In this document: positions 11,195 through 21,841 of the stretch, in pieces
How the letters are laid out: each line of letters begins with the position of its first letter
Numbering within the stretch: the stretch's first letter is position 1
The notes under the pieces: generated by a model
The model's input: the letters and a program-made list of their open reading frames with translations, nothing else
Told to the model about the DNA's origin: nothing
Database searches by the model: none
Position numbers and translations under genes: made by a program
Assembly (NCBI GenBank): GCA_003550325.1
Contig: QKWP01000003.1
Location: 463,143-527,142, forward strand
DNA: 64,000 nucleotides
Source: Gigaspora rosea
Lineage: Eukaryota > Glomeromycota > Glomeromycetes > Diversisporales > Gigasporaceae
Reading direction: 5' to 3'

Positions 11195-12987
11195 ATGTCA
11201 ACAAAAAAACGAGCAATTCTTTCTGCAGCGCAAAAACATGATATTTGCAAAGCAAAAGAAATGAATCCAAATATTAAAAATGTAGATCTTGCAAATAAGT
11301 ATTCAGTTGGAAAATCAACAATAACAGATATTCTGAAGGAAAAAGAATGTTGGTTAGCTATTACAACCGAAAAAGAAGGTGAAGTAAAAAAATTTCGCGG
11401 ACCAAAATGGCTGAAGCTTGAAGAAGCTCTTGGCCTCTGGGTAGATAATGCATGCACTTAACAGTGTTCAAGATATTGATGGTCATATTCTTAAGACAAA
11501 GGCAAAATTTTTTGCAAATCACTTTCTTATTGATGATTTTTACCAATCAGACGGTTGGTTAACTGGTTTCAAAAGACGGCATGGTCTCCGCCAATTTAAT
11601 AAAGTGGGTGAAGCAGCAAGCGCACCTCCTATGGAACAAATAGAAAATGACAAACTTAACTTAAAAGAATTACTTCAATCTTATAATCTTGAAGATATTT
11701 GGAATGCTGATGAAACTGGTCTTTACTGGAAAATGAAGCCTTCTAGTACTTTGGCTCGTTCAAAATTAGCTGGACACAAAAAAGAAAAAGCGCGAGTATC
11801 AATATTATATACTGCAAACGCAAGTGGAACCAAAAAAATGAAACTTGCTTTTATCCATACTTGTAAAACGCCACGTCCATTACGAAATCTTAATTATACC
11901 AATCTTCCCATATACTATTATTGGAACAAAAAATCTTGGATGCAAGTTAACATTTTTAACGATCTTCTCCTTAAGCTTAACTATCAAATAAAACTAAATG
12001 ATCAAAAAATTATACTTCTAGTTGATAATGCACCAGTACATATTATTCTTGATGAAACTAAGCCGAAACTAGATTGTTTGCGAGTTGAATTTCTTCCCCC
12101 AAATACAACCTCAATTCTCCAACCCTGCGACGCAGGAATTATTTATTCATTCAAGTGCCACTATAAACGTCTCTTTGTTCAAAACCGAATTGATGCCTAT
12201 GATAATATGCAAAATGGAGTAGTAAATGAAATAGTCCCATATAATATTTATGATGCTATAATTAATTCAGCTGAAGCATGGTCCATGGTCTCACCAAATA
12301 CGATTAGAAACTGCTAGCGAAAAACAGGTATTTTTCCAAATGATAACTATGACCCCGAAGAACTTATTGAAGATCAAAATAGGTAATTAGTAATAGAAGT
12401 ATGAACGTAATGCCAAAACTTATTATAATTATAATAAATTACAACTTATTTTAATTACAAGTTATAGCATTACGTTCATGCCTCTATTTTTAAAAACATA
12501 TGATTATTAGTAAAACTTAAAATATTCACTTATTAATTTTCAATTTTTAATGCATCGATAATTATATTTTTATAAAATAAAAAAATTAAAATTTTTTAGC
12601 GATACGAATAATGAATCGAAACTTTCAGATCTAATTGGCAGCTTATCGATGGATGATTCTCTTACTGTATATGAATATATTCATGCTGAGGATGGCGAGG
12701 TTAAAGGCGGGCTTATTGAAGAAGAAATTTTAGAAATTGTCGAAAGTGGAAATAAGGAGGAAAGTGAGGAAAAAGAGGAAGAATCTATTGAACAAGAGAC
12801 AGTTAGCGACAAGGAGGCAGAATTTTGCATGAACAAAGCACTAAGGTATTTATACGAACAGGGTCCTAAGTTTGGAGACGTTGACGAAGAAGTAAAGGTT
12901 TTAAGAAAATTACACAAGAAGGTTCAGTTAAATGTTATAAAGAATCTTAAACAAGTTAATCTCCATCTCTATTTTCAGAACACTGAA
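11195..12987 (+). pseudogene. Tigger/pogo transposase (CENP-B-like HTH and DDE domain), frameshifted
   Basis: Cuts and pastes its own element. From MSTKKRAILSAAQKHDICKA: a CENP-B-type N-terminal helix-turn-helix (about 11195-11340), a Tc5-type second HTH (about 11400-11610), and a DDE_1 catalytic core (about 11690-12310). The three acidic positions are present: WNADETG, LLVDNAP and QPCDAG. The C-terminal tail is acidic (about 12640-12987). The frame breaks at about 11455, where a TGCA is duplicated (ATGCATGCA); removing one copy joins WVDNA to LNSVQDIDG. A conserved Trp is TAG at 12315-12317 (TIRNC*RKTGIFP). The core exon ends before GTAATT at 12384; an intron-like gap containing a palindrome separates it from the acidic tail. 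An upstream in-frame ATG at 11168 exists, but 11195 fits the family start better. Recently dead by appearance. Confidence 0.88.
12380..12490. repeat. Palindromic MITE in the transposase gene's intron-like gap
   Basis: TAATAGAAGTATGAACGTAA is inverted as TTACGTTCATGCCTCTATT around an AT-rich core. It lies between the catalytic exon and the acidic-tail exon, so it may have landed in an intron without breaking coding sequence. Confidence 0.6.
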
Positions 12988-14294
12988 TAGAAATTTTTTT
13001 ATTCAATACTGTACGTATGTGCGAACGTACTATATTGGTTTTTTTATTTTATTCAACCGAATAGAATTTTTTTATTTTATTCAATATTGTATGCGTACAT
13101 ACGTATGTTATCTGTTATAAAAAGTTTTTTTAATTTGTATGCGTGTGTACGTACACACCTTTTTTTATAGATATATAAAGTTATAAATAAATTTTATTGT
13201 TATACAGTACTGTACTGTATACTGTATAAAAAAATTGTACAGTAATTCTAATCACATGTATATAATTTGATTGGTTCGCTTTATATACCGAACGGTTCGG
13301 TATAGAAAGCGAACTGTATAAAGTGAACTCACTCTATACTGAACAAAAACTCCTAGAACATGCAGTTCGGAATAGAGAGAGTCGACTGTATTAAAAATAA
13401 CTTGCATATTATTAGTCTTACTGAAACAAAAATCGCAGATTCCATACATACTAAATTTGCTAATACTCAAAACTTCACATATTTTTGGGCAAACTCAACA
13501 AAATCCATAAAAGGTACATGTATTATGATACATAACTCTCTACAACCACACATTCACAATATACTCTGTCACCCAGGTGGAGCAATAGCCATTGACCTCT
13601 TCTTTAAACACGACTTTAAATTTTGAATAATTTCAGTTTATTTATTCTCTACTAACTTGAACACACACAATAATACACAAAATACTACTATTCAATGGAT
13701 ACAACAGGCTCTTTTAACAAACTTAATTCCAATAGTACTTGGTGATTTTAATGCCTACAATCAACCTAATATTTCCTCATCATCAAAATTCAAACTAATT
13801 AACTACCTCCATAGTATCAACATACTAGATTTAGCAGACTTTACACAAAACCTTCAATATACCTGGCACAGAAATAGATTAGGAAGTCGCATTGACTACA
13901 TCTGGTCTAATGATTCAATTATACCCTATCTAAATAATTTCCATCTTGATAACTCAGCTTCTTCTACAAATAGTGATCATGAAATTCTTGTATCCAACTG
14001 GACCTTTCCCTTCACATTCTCCAAACCACGTAATAAAAATAAATGTAAACAAAGAACAAAGCCTTGAACAAAGAATCATGGGAACAATTTACTCACCAAG
14101 TAGAACACAACCTTAACCAAAACAATACTCCTCTTACAACCTCTACCACAGAATCACTAGAAAAGACTTGGCACAAAATATATACAAGCCTTATTCAAGC
14201 TGCTTTACAAATTATACCCAATAAAAAATATACCATCAAAAATACTCATTATACATTGTTATCCTATATCCACTTCTTCAAAGATATTAGGTAA

Positions 14295-14945
14295 CTAGAG
14301 CGATCTTAGACAGTGAACACTTTGTGTAACCTCACTTTGTTACTGTGATATATCTAAGTCGGAAGGCGTTTTTTAATAAAACTTAACAAAGAAGATTTAA
14401 GGCAATTTGCAATTACGAAAGAGGCTGCAATTAGAAGTATATGAGGATACTAATAATTGTTTAATTTGTGTAGTTAATAGTTGTTTTTATTAGTGAAAGA
14501 GTATGAAGACTCGATGTTGAACTTGGGGTCCACATCGGCCGCTTTTATACATTTTTGTTTTTCACAAATGTAACGGACTATATCTATTACATGTGCAATA
14601 AATGTTATATCTACTACTAATAAAATATATAGTATAAATGATATAAATGTAATATATAAAATAAATGATATATGTGTTATAAATAAAATATAGAGTATAT
14701 ATGCTATAAATATGACATGTTTTATAAATGCCATATATGCGTTTTGGCGCGCAGTAGATCGCCTAGCCAATCAAATTGTAGATCTGATACTTGATCATCT
14801 ATTGGTTCCGATCTTGGTAATCAATGGTCGTACAGGGATGAACTATAGCTCATTCGAACCGTCTCATCGAGCTGAGTCGAATGGTGGTTGTTTCATCGAA
14901 TTCTAATTACTGGGTCGAGAGTTATGCCCATTTTTGTGTAATTTT
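14295..14945. repeat. 0.65-kb dispersed repeat, copy 2 (inside LINE A ORF2)
   Basis: Interrupts ORF2 between the endonuclease C-terminus (LSYIHFFKDIR, about 14285) and the next LINE block (FTPKATELHHDLKSIGN, about 14960). It shares the block order described for 9950-10580. The middle is a run of RATATAAATGTAATAT-like units. The 3' part contains ATAGCTCATTCGAACC followed by GTCTCATCGAGCTGA. Edges are approximate and no target duplication was identified. Confidence 0.6.
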
Positions 14946-17888
14946 TATAGGTCAACAACATTTACACCCAAAGCAACAGAGTTACATCATGATCTTAAAT
15001 CTATTGGCAATATAATATACCAAGTAAAAAAATCATTCTTTCACAACTTACCAATTCCTGCCAACCTTGAAGCTTCTATTAACACAATTAATACCAAACA
15101 CAACTTTAAGATACAACACCCACCACAAAACCAAAATGAGCTACCAACATGGACTAAACAGTTCTGGAATGCTCTCTACAATGCCAGAAACTTAGAAAAT
15201 GGCCAACAACTCTGCCAACAAATAAACCAGGCAACAAATATATGATGTGAGAGACTAGTCACACAGCCAACAAAAATGATCAATAGTTTTCTTAACAGAT
15301 ATAAAGATACTGTATACTTTGAAAATATCAAAACTCTTACAGAGGTTATTACAAACCCTACAGAAATTAAAACTCATATATGACACCATTTTGAACAATG
15401 GACTAGTCACAAACCTATCAATCAATCCATTTTTCAAACTGACTAGGAAACAGAATACATACCTAAACAAAGTGTCAACCCAGCATGGTATGATAATATT
15501 CTACAAGAAATTACTACCATTGAACTTGTAAACATTATTCAACTGCTTTCTAACAACAAAGCATGCTGACCACTTGGAATGAGCTACGAAATGCTTAAAC
15601 ATGTTGGAACAAATATGCTTCAAGCACTAACTTCTTTATTCAATCGTTGCCTCAATTCTCAACAAATTCCCAAACAATGGAAAAATAGTCGAATATATCC
15701 TATCTCTAAAAAACCTGAATTTAATGGTGACCTATTTAATACCAGGCCCATTAGTTTAATCGAGCATATGAAAAAAGTATATACCAAAATTCTTACAAAC
15801 CATTTAAATAAAATACTATCCACTTATCCAATACTCAACCACCTGGTAATAGCACCAGTATCCCAATACATATTCTTAACAATATTATTGAAGATGCAAA
15901 ATGCAACCATAACCAACTTTGGCTTCTTTCACAGGATATGAGCAAAGCATATGACTCTGTTAATACCCAACCAACTTGTCAATATCATCACTAATCTCCT
16001 GACAAATCGTTCAAACCAAATAATTACAAACTTTGGTCTTACAGAACTATACAATGTACAAGATGGTATAGATCAAGGAGAGACTATAACACCTCTTCTC
16101 TGGCGAATATATTATGATCTACTCATTACAAATATCTCAAATAAATTCAAAGGCTATACTATGTCAATATCCTGGCTTACAAATCTGCTTCCTCCCAAAC
16201 ATAAAAACCAACAAACATCACTTTCAGTAATAGCATACATGGATGATACACTATGGATAGCCCCAACCCTTAAACAATTACAGGACATTACTACAACAGC
16301 AGAAACCTTCTACAATATGGCAAACATTCAAGTTAACCCTCACAAATCCATACTGCTTTCCAATACCACACAAATTCCCAATATCAACTTTATGAATACC
16401 ATTATTAAAACACAACCTTTACATACACCATTTAAATTTTTAGGCTGCTGGTTCACAGCAACCCAAAAACACAAAACTCACATAGACCTTATTAACAAAG
16501 AAGCAAATGGTCTTGTCTATATCATGAACACAAAAATAATAACTGACAAACAAGCATGCTATATTATCAATACTATAATAATTCCAATTATAGAATACCA
16601 CATTTACAACACAGTTATACCCTACTCTACCTGTAAAAAAATTCTAGCACATTATCTTACAGTAGCCAAACACAAAGCCAAACTTGCCCGCACAACACCA
16701 AATAGTACAATGCTTAACCATAATATATATGCTATTAAAAACATATGGGATATCCAACTACAACACCATATTACCAATTTTTTATTTAGACTAAATAATC
16801 AAGAAACTCTTGGAATTAGTACTCATATACGCTTACAACAACTACAAAACAACCTTTGGTCATCAACAAATATCCTATGCCATCAAAATCTCATAATCGA
16901 TGGACCAAATAAAGACACAACTATATTTAAAATAGTTCAATTACTTAAACACCTAGAACTAACTATACATACTCACACAGATTTACTAAAGCCCTATACT
17001 CTTCAATACCCTTACACCCCTATAGAAACTTTTCTAAATACTGACCCCCATTATATTACTTTCAAAAAACAACTTCAAGCTAAACAAATCCTTTTCGTAG
17101 AACAGCTAACTTCATACGACAACTCTAATCTTCTAACATAGTCACATATCTCATCTCGCTTCAACCAAGTACTAATGGGTCGCAAACCTAAATGGTTTAG
17201 CACTCTTGAAAACAAAATTCTCTCTAATATAACAACTCGCACAATATCTCCTAGTCTTCAACTATCACAACTAAATTCAATTGCACTAACTGCTGGTCAC
17301 TACAACTCTAAAGCCAAACCATAGCTACTTGCTCTAGATCACTCTTAGCTATAAAATTCTTGCAAGAAAAGTATACAACAACTCTAATCCAGAACTCAAA
17401 ATTTATGCAAACTATCTAGATCTTATATACTCAGTTGCACTTTGAACTCCTATATCCAACCCATTACAAATACCACAGGTTCAAGTTCCCAACAATCCTA
17501 TACTTTCAATATTTGTATCTAATGCCTCCTCAAATAAACTTGAACAAATAGCAAACAACAACATCTACTTCCAAAACTTTACCTTCTATAAGACGGCTCA
17601 GTTGGAAACATTACTATGGACAACTGCTCAATGGGCATAGGATGGGTACAAACTAACAACAATGCTACTATCCATACATACTCTACACAAATACGATACT
17701 GGCCATCATCATACAAAGCTAAACTAGTAGCAATATTATCAGCAATTAGTACTTGTCCTCGTAACAGCAATATTCACATTTTTACAGATTCACAATCAGT
17801 AATCTCAAAATACAAAAAGATACAGCTAGAAAACTATAACCCCAACAAACAATACTTCTATAGTCATTGGCCAATCTGGCACATACTC

Positions 17889-18182
17889 AGGACCCGGACA
17901 TCTAGTATAGAGGTCATACTTGAAATTTTGGAGCAAAAACACCTAAAATTTAAGAAGCAAAAAACAGTTTTTGGCGATTATCTTGGCATTCAGTGGTCCA
18001 ATTTGAATGAACTTTTTTTTAAATGAAGCTCTCAGTAAGACGCATCTAACAAAAAAAAGTTTATTCAATTCTGATTACTATATTAGAAGTTATTAAAGTA
18101 AATAGATTTTGTCGTTTAGAGCAAATTAGGTCAAAATTGGCCAAATTCAGTTATGACCTATATGAGAGATGTCCGGGGTCCT
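17889..18182. repeat. MITE with AGGACCCGGACATCT ends, inside RNase H
   Basis: Left end AGGACCCGGACATCTAGTAT and right end (inverted) AGGACCCCGGACATCTCTCA form imperfect TIRs of about 45 bp that continue into GAGGTCATA. Flanks ACATACTC and ACACACTC may be an 8-bp target duplication with one mismatch, which would suggest a hAT-type element. The insertion splits the RNase H domain of LINE A ORF2 after the DSQSV block. Confidence 0.72.
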
Positions 18183-19550
18183 ACACACTCATTAATCTTA
18201 TTTACTCATACAACTACAACATAACTATAGAAAAAGTTCCAGCCCATAGTAATAACCACCTCAATAATATCGCAGACAATCTAGCAAAACAACGCATATC
18301 CTCAGCATACCTTGATATCCAATTTAACAATATATATAACAACTCATACATGCTATACTTAGACAAGATAGCAGTTGAACAATCACCCCGTCGAACAATT
18401 AAAAATATATGCAATGCATACAATACAGCTATGTGGTCCTCGCAAAATAGAATACAAGAAATAATCCCTTTATCTCTACAAATTGACTGGAATGCTACAT
18501 GGTTATTTCTCAATAACAATCACAAAAGATCCTACAATTATACAAACTTCCAATTATGCTCACTCAAAACCTTTAAAATTAAAACAATGCTCCATATGCT
18601 TCCTACACTATCCTATCTACACTCATTATATCCATTCCAAATTACCACTAACAACTGCATGACATGCAATACACACGATAACCAACTGCACTGGCTTACA
18701 TGCCCTAATCCTAACAAACTACTTAGTATAATTCAAGATACTATCAAACAATACTTTAACCAAACAGTACTTGATATTTCAAGTACTGAGCTAACTATAT
18801 TTCACCAAATACTTCAAAGACACTCCTGCCTATCATTCTCTAATCATATGCCCAACTCTACTAATATCTATTACAATACAAGGCTTTATCCCTACAGCAC
18901 TAATTACAACTATTGCACAATATACTAGTACCTACAAAACCGCTACCAAAATTACTACTACATTCTTAACCAAACTCTCTAACAATATTTTTGAACTACT
19001 TTGGAAACCTTATTGTACTAACCTGGCACAATGGAAAAAAGAACACATTCCACAAATTGAAACTATTAATCAGGAACAAGAAACAAATGACCGACAATTA
19101 CAACAACAAATTCCTTTTAAAAGCCAATGACAACCTCGCATAAACTATATATATAATTGTATCTGTGGTTTCTCAGACCAACAACATACTGAAAACAACT
19201 CTTGCCCGCCTCTAGGCCAAGCATTAAGGAAAACCAAAATCTGGATTTCATCTTGAATACGTTACAGTTCACCCACTAACTCTATATTAAACATACAAAT
19301 CTAGGTGAGTTTTAACCACTTTAGTAGGTTTAGGTTGCAGATAAATTAGACTGAGCTCTACTCTTGTAATATAGTTTATAATTGGAATAATTAGTATAGT
19401 TTATACAAATTGTATCATTATATTAGTTAATTCAGAGAAACCCCTGGTGGTATCTTCTATAAATTATTAATAAAGACATGAGCAAAACCTCACCTTAAAA
19501 AAAAAAAAACAAATTCAAATATGCGCAAAAATATGTAATTTGCATTAATG

Positions 19551-19672
19551 ATGATATCTTGTGATCTAGTGATCAGAATTAGGTGAATTTTATACCATTC
19601 AATTCGTCTTGATGAGATGAATTGAATGGTATAAAATTCATCCAATTCTGATTACTAGATCACAAGATATTT
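19551..19672. repeat. 122-bp near-perfect palindrome
   Basis: The arms begin ATCTTGTGATCTAGTGATCA, run through TTTTATACCATTCAATTC and fold back almost completely around a GTCTTGATGAGA centre. Decayed relatives form the 3' parts of the repeats at about 10418-10495 and 14800-14890. It lies just downstream of the LINE A target duplication, inside the repeat that LINE A entered. Confidence 0.7.
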
Positions 19673-20795
19673 CACTTGGCCACAATACTCCCCTGGCCAC
19701 AATATTCCCAACTCCCTTATAGTAAAAAAAATCAAATTATTTTATTTTAAAGCTTAATTTCTTCACAACTAGTAATTCAATTTTGTTCAAATTTTAATCA
19801 TAACTTTATCATATGCACATTAATGCACTTGCATAGTACAAGCTTATACAACTGTATATTTATTATTTAAAAAATTTTTTTTTAAAAAATTTTTTATTAA
19901 ATATAGCAAATTATATATAATTATTTATTAAAACAAACCAATATTAAACCAATAAAAATATTTGGTTTTACTAAATTATACTGCTAGTATATAATACTAA
20001 TATCAGAAAGTAGTTCAAAAATCACATAATTATATATTGATATAAATAATTAAACTACTCCTACATTATTACTGAATCTAATTACATTTTAAGATCAGAT
20101 ATAACATTACACAATAAAAAAATTTTAAAGCAAATATTTGTTTTGACAATCACTTATTACTCAAGAAATTGCATACAAAACCACTTTTCGCACATTAATA
20201 AAAAGCTTTTCTTGAGCAATTTTACTATATAACTAGTTAAATCCTACTATAGGTTTCACTCTAATCTTAATTTATTATAAAGAGAACTTAATGAACTTTG
20301 TTGTTGGTCATGTATGAATAGAATTCTGGTAGTGATATAGGGTGAAGTTAACATAATTATATAAAATTATATATATTAATATTGACTATAAAAATTTACA
20401 ATTTTATAATAATCTGTACCAAATAAAGGCCAAAGTTAATTAACTATTAGTAACTCAAGTGTATGAAAAAACTATTCGCATTAAGAAATTCACTTTTTGT
20501 GCACTTTAACAAACAAAATTTGTTAATTATTCTGTGGCAAAAAAATTTTGTTAGTGCATCTGAATGAAATTACCAAAGTAATATTATATATTAAAAATTC
20601 CACAAAAAATTTTTATTATATAAGACTTAAAAAATTTTGCAATATTTGCTTTGCATTTACATGACTTATATAGTCCTGTTTAAAAGTACTATAGATCAAT
20701 AAAGTGAAAATATGAATTTAAGTTTTTACTGCAATGTTAACTCCATACTTTGTTCTATATTTGAAGTATATTCAATACAACTTTGATTATATGTA
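19673..20795. other. AT-rich repeat remnants between the two LINEs
   Basis: No gene. Contains the inverted copy of the GGGAGTTGGG motif (19676-19722, with GGCCACAATA duplicated within it). A stretch at about 20090-20290 is related in direct orientation to 1490-1710 (both carry ACCACTTTT...TAATAAAAA...CTTG blocks). A further AAATTCACTTTTTGTGCAC variant lies at about 20485. The rest is low-complexity AT. Confidence 0.5.
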
Positions 20796-20997
20796 CAGTT
20801 AGCTCTTTCTAATCTGAACCTCTCTAAACTGAACACTATTAAACTCTTTTTAAACCAAACAAAATCTCCTAAAACATTTGTAAATTTTATTATAAAGTTC
20901 AGATAAGCTATATATAACTTTTTGAAAACTGAACTTTTCAAATTTTTACATAGTAAAAAAAGCAGTTCCAGCAGTTCAGATTAGAGAGAGTTGACTG
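20796..20997. repeat. 202-bp Tigger-derived MITE
   Basis: Starts CAGTTAGCTCTTTCTAATCT and ends with the inverse of CAGTCAACTCTCTCTAATCT, flanked by TA on both sides (20794-20795 and 20998-20999). The TIRs closely match the autonomous-type Tigger at 8878-13388 (CAGTCGACTCTCTCTA), so it is a deletion derivative or MITE mobilised by that family. Confidence 0.85.
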
Positions 20998-21841
20998 TAC
21001 TTAACAAATTCCAAGTATAAAGTAATTAAAAAGAATTCAATAGACATTTATAATTCTCACAATGTAAGCATTCAATCTAATTAGTATGAATAGCTAAACA
21101 TACAAAAACTAATGAGATACAAATTACTAATTCTTCCTGATGATCACTTGTGCCAAAATCTTTCTATTTAAAAAATTAAATTTCTTAAAATTTATTAAGT
21201 AATTAGACCTTTAGCAATTAAATAAACTTGTTCTATATATAAAATTACATACAGTTACAAAATTTTGTACTATTTTAACTTCTCTTTATTTAAATATAAC
21301 AATTTATATCTAAATAAATATTTTATTTAATTTCATAACTTGTGCAAGAAAACTTGTCTTGTTCCTTAAGACAAAGTTGTTCAGCTCATACTTGGCTTTA
21401 TTTCAATATACAAATCATTAAAAACGGTCATAAACTTGCTATTTTATAACCAAAATACTCTAAACTCTTTTTAACTTTTTTTAAAAAATTTTTTTATTCT
21501 TTTTGCCTTTACCCTATTAATTCTAAACTCTACAAATTAAATATTAGTGGTTTCTCTATAAATTACTTAATTTATACAAGTTTCCTTTTTAAATTAATTA
21601 ATTTTACACAAAACAAACAATTACAAATTTGAATTCTTTTTAATTTACACAAACTTTGTGTAAAGCTTCTACCATTTATATTTTAGTTACACAAGCTACA
21701 TACTGTGCCACAAGCCACATTAGCCACACTAGCCATACTAGCCACTTTAGCCACATACTATAACTTATATAGTTACACAAGTTGTACAACATTACATAAA
21801 CCAAAAGTTACCAATTTCTAAAGCTCTCATTATCTACAATA

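Larger units (their letters stand above)
8878..13388 (+). mobile_element. Tigger/pogo-type DNA transposon inserted in LINE A
   Basis: Ends are CAGTCGACTCTCTCTATACT (8878) and the inverse of CAGTCGACTCTCTCTATTCC (ending 13388), flanked by the TA target duplication of the Tc1/mariner superfamily (8876-8877 and 13389-13390). Removing it restores the LINE frame exactly: WEQYC joins to IKNNLHIISLTE, matching copy B (WQDYCINHNFSIA). It carries a pogo-clade transposase (11195-12987) and has itself received a small MITE (9126-9296), a repeat (about 9950-10580), a hairpin (10800-10856) and a palindrome (about 12380-12490). Its 26-bp TIRs are nearly identical to those of the 202-bp MITE at 20796. Confidence 0.92.
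8210..19256 (+). pseudogene. LINE A ORF2: endonuclease, reverse transcriptase, RNase H
   Basis: ORF2 starts where copy B has ATGGATAACATTAATGCAGC; here the start codon is lost. AP-endonuclease motifs: IATHNVQGYS (about 8810), then, beyond the Tigger insertion, SLTETKI (about 13413), LGDFNAYNQP (about 13738), SRIDYIW (about 13882) and NSDHEILVS (about 13972). Reverse transcriptase: LSQDMSKAYDSVN (about 15928), GIDQGETITPLLWR (about 16065) and the catalytic YMDD (16237-16248). RNase H: DGSVGN (about 17592) and FTDSQSV (about 17790); the expected catalytic Glu is Lys (codon 17721-17723, in SSYKAKLVAIL). Two Cys/His clusters follow: C-x2-C-x7-H-x3-C (about 18655-18705) and CICGF...H...C (about 19160-19205). 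Frameshifts and stops (for example TGA at 13624-13626, a small deletion near 15960) make it inactive. Confidence 0.9.
3971..19507 (+). mobile_element. LINE retrotransposon copy A (full span, with nested insertions)
   Basis: The 17-bp direct repeat AACAAATTCAAATATGC occurs at 3954-3970 and again at 19508-19524, right after a poly-A tail (about 19497-19509). That defines both ends of a target-primed insertion. The 5'UTR (from ATAACTCTTCCTGCTAATC) matches the start of copy B near 21125, so the 5' end is probably complete. Order: 5'UTR, ORF1 (zinc finger and poly-Q), ORF2 (AP endonuclease, reverse transcriptase, RNase H, zinc fingers), 3'UTR, poly-A. The 15.5-kb span is inflated by a 4511-bp Tigger element, a roughly 0.65-kb repeat, a roughly 0.3-kb MITE and a 5'UTR insertion. 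It is inactivated by nonsense and frameshift changes. Domain content points to an APE-type LINE of the I/Tad/R1-like group; the exact clade is not resolvable by eye. Confidence 0.9.
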
